DNA of 64,000 nucleotides from Archivesica marissinica (GCA_014843695.1 CM026395.1:48466557-48530556), one strand, 5' to 3'. Counted from the stretch's first letter, positions 11,798-21,770 are shown. Translations and numbers: made by a program. Notes: generated by a model not told the origin, from the sequence alone.

Positions 11798-12306
11798 GGC
11801 AAGACACTTTATATCACATTGGTATACCATTTAACATTTAAGTAGGCAAGACACATTATATCACATTGATATACCATTTAACATTTAAGTAGGCAAGACA
11901 CATTATATCACATTGATATACCATTTAACATTTAAGTAGGCAAGACACTTTATATCACATTGATATACCATTTAACATTTAAGTAGGCAAGACACATTAT
12001 ATCACATTGATATACCATTTAACATTTAAGTAGGCAAGACACATTATATCACATTGATATACCATTTAAGTAGGCAAGACACATTATATCACATTGATAT
12101 ACCATTTAACATTTAAGTAGGCAAGACACTTTATATCACATTGGTATACCATTTAACATTTAAGTAGGCAAGACACTTTATATCACATTGATATACTATT
12201 TAACATTTAAGTAGGCAAGACACATTATATCACATTGATATACCATTTAACATTTAAGTAGGCACGACACTTTATATCACATTGGTATACCATTTAACAT
12301 TTAAGT
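11798..12306. repeat. 47-bp minisatellite array, about 11 copies
   Basis: The unit 'ggcaagacacattatatcac' plus 'attgatataccatttaacatttaagta' repeats with few changes. One copy near 12060 lacks the 'aacattt' segment. Only a few bases separate it from the 32-bp array. Confidence 0.96.
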
Positions 12307-12399
12307 CACACAGGTTTTTCTACAGCGGAATGGTCCTGCCTGCCCTGTTTAGCCCCGCCCTATTGTCATTTAGTACAGCTCTTCTGTCTTTCTGCAGTT

Positions 12400-12713
12400 C
12401 GGTTGCCCATATGAGCGACGCCTCCTGAAGAGATTACTCATTTTAGATTTTGGAGGATAGTGCAATGATACAGAGTCTCCTCTGGTTCTTGTAAAGCACC
12501 AACACGTTTAATGTCCCATCTGTAAGTTAATTTAATTAGGGTCAGACGGGGGATCTAGTCCAAATATTTAGACTTGAAAAATATGACATTTCACTATCCA
12601 GGCATTCTCGAAATAACAGGATAAAAATGTTTATGTAGAGGTCTTATTTATAGGACTAAAGGGGGATCGAACCTGCGTCCAACATGTTGACCACTGGACT
12701 ACAGATCCGTCCG
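12400..12713 (-). mobile_element. SINE family A copy, interrupted by a small insertion
   Basis: On the minus strand this reads from a tRNA-like head (12713 side, 'ggatctgtagtccagtgg' type) through the B box 'cgcaggttcgatcccc' and body to the 3' end 'gcgtcgctcatatgggcaac'. The continuity is broken at 12556-12660 by the small element listed next. The minus orientation is shown by the head at the high-coordinate end. Confidence 0.85.
12556..12660. mobile_element. 105-bp MITE inserted in a SINE, 8-bp target duplication
   Basis: The insert splits the SINE and is flanked on both sides by 'gggggatc' (12548-12555 and 12661-12668). It begins TAGTCC and ends GGACTA plus AA. A related sequence in opposite orientation occurs at 13169-13275. 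An 8-bp duplication is typical of hAT transposition; the superfamily call is inference. Confidence 0.75.
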
Positions 12714-13168
12714 TATCTATGTCCATCAATCCAACAAACTAATATAACCTTTAAAGATGCATATTACATTCGAAATGTGATTATTTCATTTAAAATATGT
12801 TTTAGTAAGCTAAACATAGGCCTACTATTGAACCGGTCGGCAAGTTATCTTTTAAATTCTAAACACTATAATATACATAATAAAAGTATTATTAGTTTCA
12901 AGATTTAATTATTTCACGAATTAAACAATAAATCCTACTTACAAATCTACGTGTTCGCATTCACGGGTGAGCTTCTTCACTGTGCCGCAGTATAGTGAAC
13001 ACTGTATAAATATAACATGCCGAGCGAGACTTACGTGGAATTCAAACCGAAAGTTACTTTGATACGAGCTAAGATTAATTTTCCGAAAATCTATTTTTAA
13101 AGATACAGTAGTAATAGTACACTGCATTCAGTACAATGTGAATAACCCAGTGTGTTCACAGGCGGACG
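12714..13168. other. Spacer without recognisable gene
   Basis: AT-rich sequence with only short ORFs. No RNA gene or element end was recognised. Confidence 0.55.
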
Positions 13169-13275
13169 TAGTCATATAAATAAGACCTCTCCATATTGTT
13201 TTTGTTTCTGCTATTTCGACAAAAAATGCCTGGATAGTAAAATGTCACATTGTTCAAGTCTAAATATTTGGACTA
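13169..13275. mobile_element. Second copy of the 105-bp MITE
   Basis: Reading 'tagtcatataaataagacct' to 'aaatatttggacta', it is the reverse complement of the element at 12556-12660 with scattered changes, including the shared 'aatgcctggatagt' core. No clean target duplication is visible. Confidence 0.65.
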
Positions 13276-13288
13276 ACAGTGCTTTTGC

Positions 13289-13654
13289 CACAGACGCTTG
13301 GGGTCTGGACAAATGTTTGCGGGTTCAAAACCACAAAACTAAGAAACATGTTTTTGTTTTTAAGAACAATATGATATATTATATTTCGGGTTTTACGCCT
13401 GCATCAGCACCATTTCGGGCTATATCGCCGGTAGGCAGTTTACTTAGCAACACCTTTCCTGGGCAGGCTCCGGGCGGTTAACCAGTACTTGGGGTGCACC
13501 AACCTCCGTAAGAAACTTTTTTCATATAAAAGCGGGGCTCGAATACGTGACCATCAGTGATGATAGGTGTGGTATTCAAGTCAGCAACCTTAACCACTCG
13601 ACCACGGAGGCGGACAATATGATACACTATATGCTAAAGCTATACGTTTCTGTG
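13289..13654. mobile_element. hAT-type MITE (label H1) with 8-bp target duplication
   Basis: The left end 'cacagacgcttggggtctgg' and the right end '...gtttctgtg' are imperfect inverted repeats. 'gcttttgc' flanks both sides (13281-13288 and 13655-13662), an exact 8-bp duplication as hAT elements leave. A SINE family D copy is inserted inside. Related termini occur at 14662-15193 and at 58680. Confidence 0.8.
13383..13612 (-). mobile_element. SINE family D copy inside a hAT-type MITE
   Basis: The reverse complement starts with a tRNA-like head (13612 side: 'ccgcctccgtggtcgagtgg') and ends with 'ggcgtaaaacccgaa', matching the plus copy at 40572-40853. A near-exact 'acaatatgata' lies on both sides (near 13365 and 13614), consistent with a target-site duplication. 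Confidence 0.8.
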
Positions 13655-13856
13655 GCTTTTGCAGTATAATTAGGGCTGAAAAGTAAAACTATTAAAAATG
13701 TTTATAATATTCATAAAATCATATAAATTATACTGTGCATTATGTTTTCCATATTTATAAACGTATTCTGTTTACTTTTTTAACAGTAAAATATGTCCTC
13801 CATTAAAGTTTTACCTTTACATGGTCATCCCCAATTAAACTACGACTTTTTCGCTT

Positions 13857-14232
13857 ACGTTCATTTATCGTCGCTACCGGTGGCCCATATGAGCGACGCC
13901 TCTTTGAAGAGATTAGTCATTTTAGATGTTTGGAGGATAGTGTAATAATACAGACAGAGACCCACTCCAGAATCTCATCTAGTTGTTTTATGCGCACCGA
14001 CACGAGACCTCGGTTTTAAGTCATATCTGAAAGACTGACCCTAATACAATTAGCTGGGACTTTAAACCGAGTTCTCGTGTCGGTGCTTTACAGTGTACAC
14101 GTACCAGAGGAGACCGTTGAATGAGTCTCTGTCTGTATCTTTGCACTATCCTCCAAAACACTAAAATGACTAATCTCTTCAGGAGGCGTCGCTCATATGG
14201 GCAACCGGTAGCGACGATAAATAAACGTAAAA
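13857..14232. mobile_element. Two SINE family A copies in inverted arrangement (imperfect palindrome)
   Basis: The left half (13857-14036) is family A on the minus strand, from the 3' end 'gtcgctaccggtggcccata' inward. The right half (14037-14232) is family A on the plus strand, ending 'caaccggtagcgacgataaa'. Both lack the tRNA-like head and meet within the body near 'gactgaccctaatacaat'. The whole could fold into a hairpin with arms of roughly 185 bp. Confidence 0.85.
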
Positions 14233-14653
14233 CACACACGTGTATATACTAATACCCACCAAGCCCTCCGTAGCCCTGTGAGAATATACATATAAAACTA
14301 TAACGCCCATTAAATAACATACTGAGGAATAAAGTTGTTTATGATAAAACATTGACTTAGGGTATGGCAAGCGTTTTACTGTTGATTTATTTCATCTATA
14401 CTATGTGCCTACCCCAAATCAAATTGATGACAGTCAGTCATCTTCGGGAAATTTGAAGCATTGAGCTTTTTAAAGTTGCCCTGTGAACAATTATGAAAAT
14501 GAAAATCAGATGACATGACATATTTTCACAAAATCAGCCATTTGGTACATGTCCAAAATAATTAATAAATGTTAATTGGTCCAGAATAATAAATAGAGAC
14601 TAATAAAATGCTATCTGAAATGGAGCCAAATTATAAATATTATTACGTGACCC
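14233..14653. other. Spacer without recognisable gene
   Basis: AT-rich sequence. Nothing recognisable apart from short uninterpretable ORFs. Confidence 0.55.
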
Positions 14654-14661
14654 GCTGTTTC

Positions 14662-15193
14662 CACAGACGCTCAGGCGCGTAGCTAGGCTTACGCATGTAA
14701 GATTAATTTTGACAGTTCCTGAAAATGAAATTAAATAAATGCGAGAAATGCAATAAAAACTGGATCGTAAGGGGGTAGGGGGGGGGCACTGACATTGATC
14801 ATTCACAAGAAAGCAGACATGAACGAAATGCCAACAGAATGTAGCTGATGTTCATAGTAGGCAAACGTCACCTGAGACCATATAGCGGGAGCAAATCTCC
14901 GGGTGGGGCATGCCCCCGGACTCCCTAGAATGGTGCGTAATCCATATTTAGGCCTAGCTACGCGCCTGGACGCTTGTGGTTTGGGCAAATTCTTTCGGAT
15001 TCAAAACATGTTTTAACAACACTATGATACACAATAGGCTTGACACTGTACATTACAGTTTAGGGCATTCCAGGCAAGTTAAAAATGACACCCTGTCACT
15101 ATCAATGCTATATATAGTATTGTGTTATTGTATTCGTTTTGCTTTTTTTAGTTATGAACCCGAAACAATTTGTCCAGACTCCAAGCGTCTGTG
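14662..15193. mobile_element. hAT-type MITE H1, second copy, with a nested insertion
   Basis: The element begins 'cacagacgct' and ends 'agcgtctgtg'. 'gctgtttc' flanks both sides (14654-14661 and 15194-15201), an exact 8-bp duplication. About 40 bp at each end match as inverted repeats once the nested element at 14672-14968 is removed: the left arm continues after it as 'gacgcttgtggtttgggcaa' and the right arm is the complement of 'ttgtccagactccaagcgtc'. Confidence 0.85.
14672..14968. mobile_element. 297-bp MITE nested inside H1, 6-bp target duplication
   Basis: The termini are the exact inverted repeat CAGGCGCGTAGCTAGGC (14672-14688) and its complement (14952-14968). 'gacgct' occurs immediately on both sides (14666-14671 and 14969-14974), splitting the H1 terminal repeat. 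The interior carries 'ggggcatgcccccggactcc', a motif also seen in the MITEs at 17378 and 62713. Confidence 0.85.
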
Positions 15194-15201
15194 GCTGTTT
15201 C

Positions 15202-15981
15202 TATGTTTATGGTATGATGTGTGTAGTTATTATCTATTGGCTATGCATCTAATTACATGTCACCATTATGGCAGCGATATTACTATTGTAAAAGACATTA
15301 CCCCTATCCCTAATCTCCTTGCTGTGTAGTGGCGTAGCTTGATCCGACTTGTTGTCCATGAATGAGAGCAACCCAATAAGCCTTCAGCTTTCATTTCAAT
15401 CCACGTGTATTTATTGTGTACATAATTTATTTATATAATGTCGAATACATATGCTCAAGCCAATTGTTTAACTAACGGCATTGAGGCTGGGATAATACCC
15501 CGCCCCAAAAACTATACAATGGACTATACTTTACATGATCACATTGAAAATATTAATAAACGAGTTACCCCTATCATAATGCTAGCCATGCTGTGCGGTG
15601 GCGTAGCTGACCATGAATTGATGTGCACGCCAAATATTGAGTTGACATCACAACTGATGAGCTCTCTCTCTCTTCTCCCTACCTCCCTCCCCTATCTCCC
15701 TCCCCTCTCTCCGCCCCTCTCCGTCCCCCATCTCTCTCCCCCTCCCCTTTACATATCAAAAGTCTAAATGATCAAGTTGATCATGATTACCTCAGAAACA
15801 CATTCATTTTCAACTCAAATATCCAAACCCGTCCGTCCATCAGTCAGTCAATTTAAGTCTTTTTACTTAATTTGGAGCAGGTCACAATTATACTTTATTA
15901 TAGTACTACATAATATATTTTTTACCTGCAGCTCTCTAACTCTTTTATGACTAAACGTTCAATGGTATCATGTAGTGTGTT
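15202..15981. other. Spacer with a pyrimidine-rich tract
   Basis: No gene is recognised. A strong C/T-rich tract ('ctctctctctcttctccc' and similar) lies at about 15661-15750. The phrase 'tggcgtagct' occurs at about 15332 and 15600 in the same orientation and may mark small repeat remnants. Confidence 0.5.
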
Positions 15982-16227
15982 TAATCCAGGGATCGCAGGT
16001 TCGATCCCCCGTCTGACCCTAATAAAATTAACAGTCTTTCAGGTGGGACGTTAAACCGAGGTCTCGTGTCGGTGCTTTACACCGTGCACGTAAAAGAACA
16101 AGACAAGACTCTGGAATGGGTCTCTCTCTGTATCATTGCACTATCCTCCAAAAATCTAAAATGACTAATCTCTTCAGGAGGCGTCGCTCATATGGGCAAC
16201 CGGTAGCGACGATAAATACACGTAAAT
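15982..16227 (+). mobile_element. SINE family A copy, nearly full 3' portion
   Basis: This is the best family-A body in the window. It runs from 'aatccagggatcgcaggttc' (B box) through 'ccgtctgaccctaataaaat', 'gtgtcggtgctttacaccgt' and 'ctgtatcattgcactatcct' to 'gcaaccggtagcgacgataa'. The A-box half of the tRNA-like head is missing. Confidence 0.9.
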
Positions 16228-16593
16228 CATACACTTACATATATGTACATAACTGTTACCACCCCTTACCCCCCCCCATCAACTGTTATATTGAATCTCA
16301 ATATATATGGAAATATGTATGCAAAATGAGTCAACATTATTAGTAACATATGTGATCAATGTTTCTAAATTTTCTATATATATACATTTTGGTTCCTATA
16401 GTTATTATAATCGTACCAGGAAATGCTATATAGCATGTAACCATGGCAACATAAACATAATTTATACAAACGCATGTAGGAATTGAAAATGTTCTATTTA
16501 TATTTGCTTGCAGAACGTTATGTATGCAGAAATTGACAATGTTTTTGTGTGCCGAATGCTTAAGACATGTTTGACTGTAGTCAACAATGGCTC

Positions 16594-17350
16594 AACATGA
16601 TGGTGGCTATGCTCATACATATAGCAGAGATACGGGCAGCATGGTGGCTATGCTCATACATATAGCAGAGATACGGGCAGCATGGTGGCTATGCTCATAC
16701 ATATAGCAGAGATACGGGCAGCATGGTGGCTATGCTCAGCATATAGCAGAGATACGGGCACATGGTGGCTATGCTCACTATAGCAGAGATACGGCAGCAT
16801 GGTGGCTATGCTCATACATATAGCAGAGATACGGGCAGCATGGTGGTATGCTCATACATATAGCAGAGATACGGCAGCATGGTGGCTATGCTCATACATA
16901 TAGCAGAGATACGGGCAGCATGGTGGCTATGCTCAACTATAGCAGAGATACGGGACATATAGCAGAGATACGGGCAGCATGGTGGCTATGCTCATACATA
17001 TAGCAGAGATACGGGCAGCATGGTGGCTATGCTCATACATATAGCAGAGATACGGACAACATGGTGGCTATGCTCATACATATAGCAGAGATACGGGCAG
17101 CATGGTGGCTATGCTCAGACATATAGCAGAGATACGGGCAGCATGGTGGCTATGCTCATACATATAGCAGAGATACGGGCAGCATGGTGGCTATGCTCAT
17201 ACATATAGCAGAGATACGGACAACATGGTGGCTATGCTCATACATATAGCAGAGATACGGGCAGCATGGTGGCTATGCTCAGACATATAGCAGAGATACG
17301 GGCAGCATGGTGGCTATGCTCATACATATAGCAGAGATACGGGCAGCATG
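16594..17350. repeat. 41-bp minisatellite array, about 18 copies
   Basis: The unit contains 'catggtggctatgctcatac' and 'atatagcagagatacgggc'. Between about 16730 and 16960 several copies carry one- to four-base losses ('gctcactatagc', 'atacggcagc', 'tggtggtatgctc') and one partial copy. A four-unit block with 'acggacaacatgg' recurs at about 17052 and 17217. Confidence 0.95.
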
Positions 17351-17377
17351 CCTTCCCCCATACCCCCAATATGCTAC

Positions 17378-17732
17378 CAGCGCCGTAGCCACGGCCTCAC
17401 GTGGCCAGGGTCATTTGTTTCACGATATGTTTACCTAATACACATTTTATTTCACATGTTTGTATAGAACGTCCCGCACCCCCTATCACCCCACCCCCAA
17501 TAGTTCTATGACTGTTGGATTTCATATTCCCAAAAAGGAAAATATAAGTCATAGTGTGTGTTCAAACTTTACTGAGAATGCTGGAAATGACGTATCATAT
17601 GACTTAGTTCGAGGGCATGCCCCTGGACCCCCTTAGCAAACTCAGATCCGTCGGGCCCTCGGCAATCTACCAGCAACCCTCAAGAATTTTCCGGTTGGCC
17701 TCGGTCATTTTGAACCTCTGGTTACGGCACTG
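17378..17732. mobile_element. MITE with CAGYGCCGTA-type ends
   Basis: The left end 'cagcgccgtagccacggcct' and the complement of the right end 'cagtgccgtaaccagaggtt' are imperfect inverted repeats. The right arm, read in reverse, matches the element at 62713-63005 over about 120 bp. No target duplication is clear, so the edges may have decayed. Confidence 0.65.
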
Positions 17733-17751
17733 GATAACAATTTACATGTAC

Positions 17752-18085
17752 AATATATCAATGCACCGTCCATTCTCTATCTACAGTGACATTCATCGAT
17801 ATACGGTCAAACCTGTGTTAGTGGTCACCTCCATTAAGCAGCCAACCTGTATTAAGCAGCAATATATCAATGCACCGTCCATTCTCTATCTACAGCGACA
17901 GTCATCGATATACAGTCAAACCTGTGTTAGTGGTCACCTCCATTAAGCAGCCAACCTGTATTAAGCAGCAATATATCAATGCACCGTCCATTCTCTATCT
18001 ACAGCGACAGTCATCGATATACCGTCAAACCTGTGTTAGTGGTCACCTCCATTAAGCAGCCAACCTGTATTAAGCAGCCAGTTTC
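17752..18085. repeat. 109-bp tandem triplication that includes a MITE end
   Basis: Three copies of a 109-bp unit each consist of about 53 bp of flank ('caatatatcaatgcaccgtc'...) and the first about 56 bp of the MITE at 18022 ('gtcaaacctgtgttagtggt'...). The third copy continues into the complete MITE. Confidence 0.9.
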
Positions 18086-18199
18086 CAGATTCCCAATTGG
18101 TTGCTTTATTATATATTTGACCTATATTAAGCAGCCACCTGTGCTAAGCAGCCACTTTCTCTGACTCCCTTGGCTGGCTGCTTAAGACAGGTTTGACTG
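18022..18199. mobile_element. CAGTCAAACC-type MITE, TA target
   Basis: The 178-bp element has a left end 'c(c/a)gtcaaacctgtgttag' and a right end 'aagacaggtttgactg', flanked by TA on both sides (18020-18021 and 18200-18201). CAGT...ACTG termini with a TA duplication fit the Tc1/mariner-pogo superfamily. Other copies lie at 39379-39549 and 47324-47491, and a solitary right end lies near 16557-16577. Confidence 0.85.
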
Positions 18200-18340
18200 T
18201 ACTTAAATAAAACATGTTATCAGTAAACCAGATTTGTGCGATATGGCCTACAGACATTCAAGCGTGAATGTATGATTTTCGGAAAACATTATCACGACCC
18301 GGAAGTGACACTTCAAATGGTTATTACTCAATCCTGCCAT

Positions 18341-18385
18341 CGTCGCTCATAGTAGCGATAGAGCGACGATAAATAAACGTAAAAC
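18341..18385 (+). mobile_element. SINE family A 3'-end fragment
   Basis: Only the last about 45 bp of family A is present ('gagcgacgataaataaacgt'), preceded by unrelated sequence. Confidence 0.65.
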
Positions 18386-18750
18386 ACGCACAAGTCGTAT
18401 CGGTATTAGTTGAACTATTTAGACCATGTGGCATATTGAATGACATCCAACTGTCGATTTATGGAAACCATAGTCTAGGCGTGCAAGAGAAGTGTCGCGT
18501 GTACGCCCAATTGGACATATTGAAGCAGGCAAACACTTCCGAGAGCCTCGTAATGGCACAGTAAATTTACAATGTTGATAGTGTGATGTGTCTGCTCGAA
18601 AATCTATCAAATTAATGATTCAATGCATACATGTACATACATGCACACATTTCTCTAACACGCATCACAGGAACTTGAAATTTTATCCATAAGCCACCAA
18701 CGGTCTCGTACCTCTATCCACAGGAACTTGAAATTTTATCAAGAGAGATA

Positions 18751-18932
18751 CCAATTCCAGAGTCTCCTTTGGTTCTGTTACGTGCACGGTGTAAAGCACC
18801 GACACGAGAACTCGGTTTAACGTCCCATCTGAAAGACTGTTACTTTTATTAGGGTCAGACGGGGGAGCGAACCTGCGATCCCTGGATTACCAGTCCAGCG
18901 GGTTACCACTTTTTCCGCTGGACTACAGATCT
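18751..18932 (-). mobile_element. SINE family A copy with tRNA-like head
   Basis: On the minus strand it has a complete head (the complement of 'ctggattaccagtccagcg' and 'cagacgggggagcgaacctg'). The body runs to 'agagactctggaattgg', and the 3' end is missing. A short 'ctttttccgctgg' duplication disturbs the head near 18910. Confidence 0.85.
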
Positions 18933-19643
18933 AAATTCTTACTACTTAGTCAAAGACGTGAGAATAGACGAGAAATTTGAGGGGAAAAACGGAATCAGCC
19001 AAGCGTAACGTTTCCTATAGGTATACAATCCGGATTAAACCAGATGAGTTATGTATAGCCTTCGAGCAAAATAGCAGACGATACAAGTAATTGTATACTA
19101 TATGTTTAATAAGCTCTCGGTGTAGATATTTACGCTATAAATATATAATCATACAGCTAATCTGTCCCGTACCAAATCAAACCAGTTTGGTTATTTACAA
19201 CGGTTGCGCAATAGATTAAACTCGGACTAGATAAAGCAGATACTTCTCTGAAAGCGCTTTTACCTGTCAATTAACCAATCATATTATAATACACCTTTGA
19301 TAAACTACATTTCCCATTTATTCAACTCACTTTCAATTGTGGTATCGAGCTATACACATCGTCACCGAGCTTTACAGACATCTAGTTTACATTGTAACGG
19401 TAAGAGTACTTTTCTTAAAGGCCTGCAGGTTGACCTATATTTGACCTTAAACACACGAGGAATAGCGGTACAAATGTGACGGTCGACGCACATCGTATTT
19501 GCCACATGCGAGGCCCTGCATGGTATACATCTAATACATGAGCACCACTTATATCTATTATGACCCACGTACATATCAGAGGTTATAAATTGCTGAAATT
19601 GAAGTTCTGTATTTTTATAGTACTTACAACTGGTATAAACAAT
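18933..19643. other. Spacer without recognisable gene
   Basis: AT-rich sequence downstream of the minus-strand gene at 19644. Short ORFs occur on both strands but none has a recognisable domain. Confidence 0.5.
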
Positions 19644-20138
19644 TCAACTCCACTTATGGCCCAAATAAGGCTGGTTGCGCGGGTTAGGCAGCCAGTTCCT
19701 GCATTGCTGTACCACACATTCAGGCATCAGTTCCCTCTTATGCCAAGTACAGTCTCCTCTTCTAGCCGCTACTTTTCTCTCTATATATCTGACATCTTTC
19801 CATGCGCCACAATTATATAGCATTGCCCAAAACCTCCTGTATAGAAGCTTTCTCTCATGTGAATTTAGATTATGCGGTGGACGATTATTAGCAGGCCACC
19901 AAAGTTGTTTGTTCTGTTCATTTATTATGCAAGGGGAACACAAGCACAGTGGACACTCAGCAACACCTTCAGCATGCTGAGGCATAGGGGGAGGTACGTA
20001 AGCAGCCTCTGCAACGGGCGTGGCGGTGGCTGTTTCTTCTATTTCCATCTCAACGTCCCAGTTCTTATTTTGCAAGAAAGTCAGCAATTCTTTTCTCTGC
20101 TCATCAGTTACATACATTGTTATTTTACTCAATGGCAT
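19644..20138 (-). CDS. Uncharacterised cysteine-rich protein with a P2X7-tail-like C-terminal motif
   Basis: An intact 164-codon single-exon ORF. Residues 1-60 are acidic and Pro/Ala-rich. Residues 62-70 form a C-P-x-C-x-C-x-P-C cluster, and Trp80-Trp81 follow. Residues 95-163 have the order K-x-L-Y-R-x-F-W, 'GAWKDVRY', 'ELMPECVV', a second cysteine pair (C141, C146) and 'WLPNP...PYLGHKW'. The order of an aromatic helix, MP-x-C-V-V, W-x-PNP and a G-aromatic end recalls the cytoplasmic zinc-binding tail of P2X7 receptors and the stand-alone versions reported in invertebrates. That resemblance is remote and is my inference. No membrane segment or signal peptide is present, so a soluble protein is expected. 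No function is assigned. The ATG at 20138 is the first in frame. Confidence 0.7.
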   Translation of the reverse strand: MPLSKITMYVTDEQRKELLTFLQNKNWDVEMEIEETATATPVAEAAYVPPPMPQHAEGVAECPLCLCSPCIINEQNKQLWWPANNRPPHNLNSHERKLLYRRFWAMLYNCGAWKDVRYIERKVAARRGDCTWHKRELMPECVVQQCRNWLPNPRNQPYLGHKWS

Positions 20139-21104
20139 CTTGTAGAAATCGGCAGAATATGTGTAATACTCGTATGTTCAAGAGATTATAATTATAATAT
20201 TATACATGTACTCATAGCATTCACTGTGATTATTATGTAGCATCAATATCGGTAAACACACACTGACACAGAGAAATATTTAAAATATAACAGAAAACTT
20301 GCGAATAATACTGTAGATATATAATTAAATGAAGTATGAAGGTTACCATATAACGAACACATATAGTTTATTCATATAAATATATACATATTATATACAT
20401 GCATACAAATTATCAGTCTCAGTGATTACGCTACGGCTGATCAGGCACCTACATAACATGTAATCTATGTCCCTGGGCTGATCTGGATTATGTAGTTTGA
20501 ATACTCGTAACTATCAATTTTCTTTACAATCAATAATATACGTTCACTTAAATTGTCAGGGCCTCATTTTGACTAATTCTCAGCTCACAGAGTGATCGTG
20601 CATATTAACCGTTACAAGCCACTAATCACATGGAACAGGTAGTAAAGTATAAATCTTTACAATTGGACGGGGTCAAACTGCAGGCCTTTAAACCATTAGC
20701 CAATCAAATGACAGCTTGGTTTTATCTCCTATGTATTAGTTTCAGTATGCGAGCGGATAGCGATATGTATGTGGTAGGGTTCGGATTCTGGGGGATCAGT
20801 AAAATGACAACACCCTATACGATTCATCACTCTATTCGATCTCCGTAGACAACAAGGCTCTCGAATGCTTTGGTTCTACAATACACATATATACACACAT
20901 TAAGAATAGGATTAAAACATATGCGTCATATAAATATATAATAGATGATTTGCGGTGCTTGGGTTAACAACAACAACAACATATTATATACGTTGGCACT
21001 ATATATACTCTCGTCAGGTTCGTGGTTCGTAATAACGCTTACTCTTACTCCAATATATATAAGACATCCGTAACACAGAGGTAATCTATGTTACATCCAT
21101 GTCT
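20139..21104. other. Spacer without recognisable gene
   Basis: AT-rich sequence upstream of the 19644-20138 gene, so its promoter probably lies here. A short (AAC)n run is near 20967-20981. No other ORF or RNA gene was recognised. Confidence 0.45.
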
Positions 21105-21215
21105 CGGATGAAACATAGACATATGCAACATAGACCTATGCAACACAGACAAATGCATCATAGACAAATGCAACATAGACAAATGCAACATAGACATATA
21201 TAACATAGACCAATA
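21105..21215. repeat. 15-bp minisatellite, about seven copies
   Basis: A degenerate 15-bp unit of the type 'aaatgcaacatagac' is repeated. Confidence 0.85.
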
Positions 21216-21227
21216 CAATAACTTACG

Positions 21228-21441
21228 CAGAGATATGGTCTCTGTAACACTTCTCGCTATTCTCCACCGTCCGCAACACATTCAACCACTCACTCACTGG
21301 TGCCGGTGACAACTGTAAATAACATGCGTCTGTTAAGTTATGTGCAACGATGAGGTTTGATATACCGACAGCCAGGACCAAGGGCACAGACTCCAGGACC
21401 AACGACAAAAGGACTAACTGAACCGAACCCGCGTACATCAT
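21228..21441 (-). CDS. Possible first exon with signal-peptide-like start
   Basis: Reading on the minus strand from 21441, the ORF begins with two Met and a hydrophobic stretch ('VLLSLVLESVPLVLAV') typical of a signal peptide or membrane anchor. It ends at the sequence CTCTGC|GTAAGT, a good splice-donor consensus, where the ORF meets its stop. No downstream exon was found. The position is within a few hundred bases of the gypsy 3' end, so it could instead lie in an LTR and be fortuitous. Confidence 0.25.
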
Positions 21442-21755
21442 AATGAACCCAATACTACAGCGTACAAATCAACCAATTCAATATCTCACGCATATCTATA
21501 TATACCTGAATAATACTTTTGAAGACTTCTATTCTCTAACTATATTATAAAATGCTCTCTTTATAAAAGACGTCCGACTATCATACGATATTGGAAGTGA
21601 CTGCGTTGGAATACCACGCTACATAACGATCATACACATATCCTCGAGTTAAACTCGCTACGCACGGTTGCGTCTCACTGACCATTACACCTCGTGTATA
21701 TCTACAATGAATAACTGGTTTAAAGTATGGAGGCTAAAACGGACCCTACTACATA

Positions 21756-21770
21756 CTCCCCCTCTCCGGG
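21756..21770 (-). promoter_or_regulatory. Candidate polypurine tract of the gypsy element
   Basis: The minus strand reads 'cggagagggggagtatgt', a purine block downstream of the last gypsy ORF and just before 'tgtagtaggg', a plausible LTR start. This is inferred from position and composition; no second LTR is available for comparison. Confidence 0.45.

Noticed and set aside
11285..11830. 181-codon minus-strand ORF
   Set aside because: It combines the 32-bp array with a SINE family B copy, so no coherent protein is expected.
15982..16060. tRNA gene
   Set aside because: The B box and tRNA-like fold belong to the head of a dispersed SINE. The 5' half is missing, and the same sequence recurs with a SINE body elsewhere.
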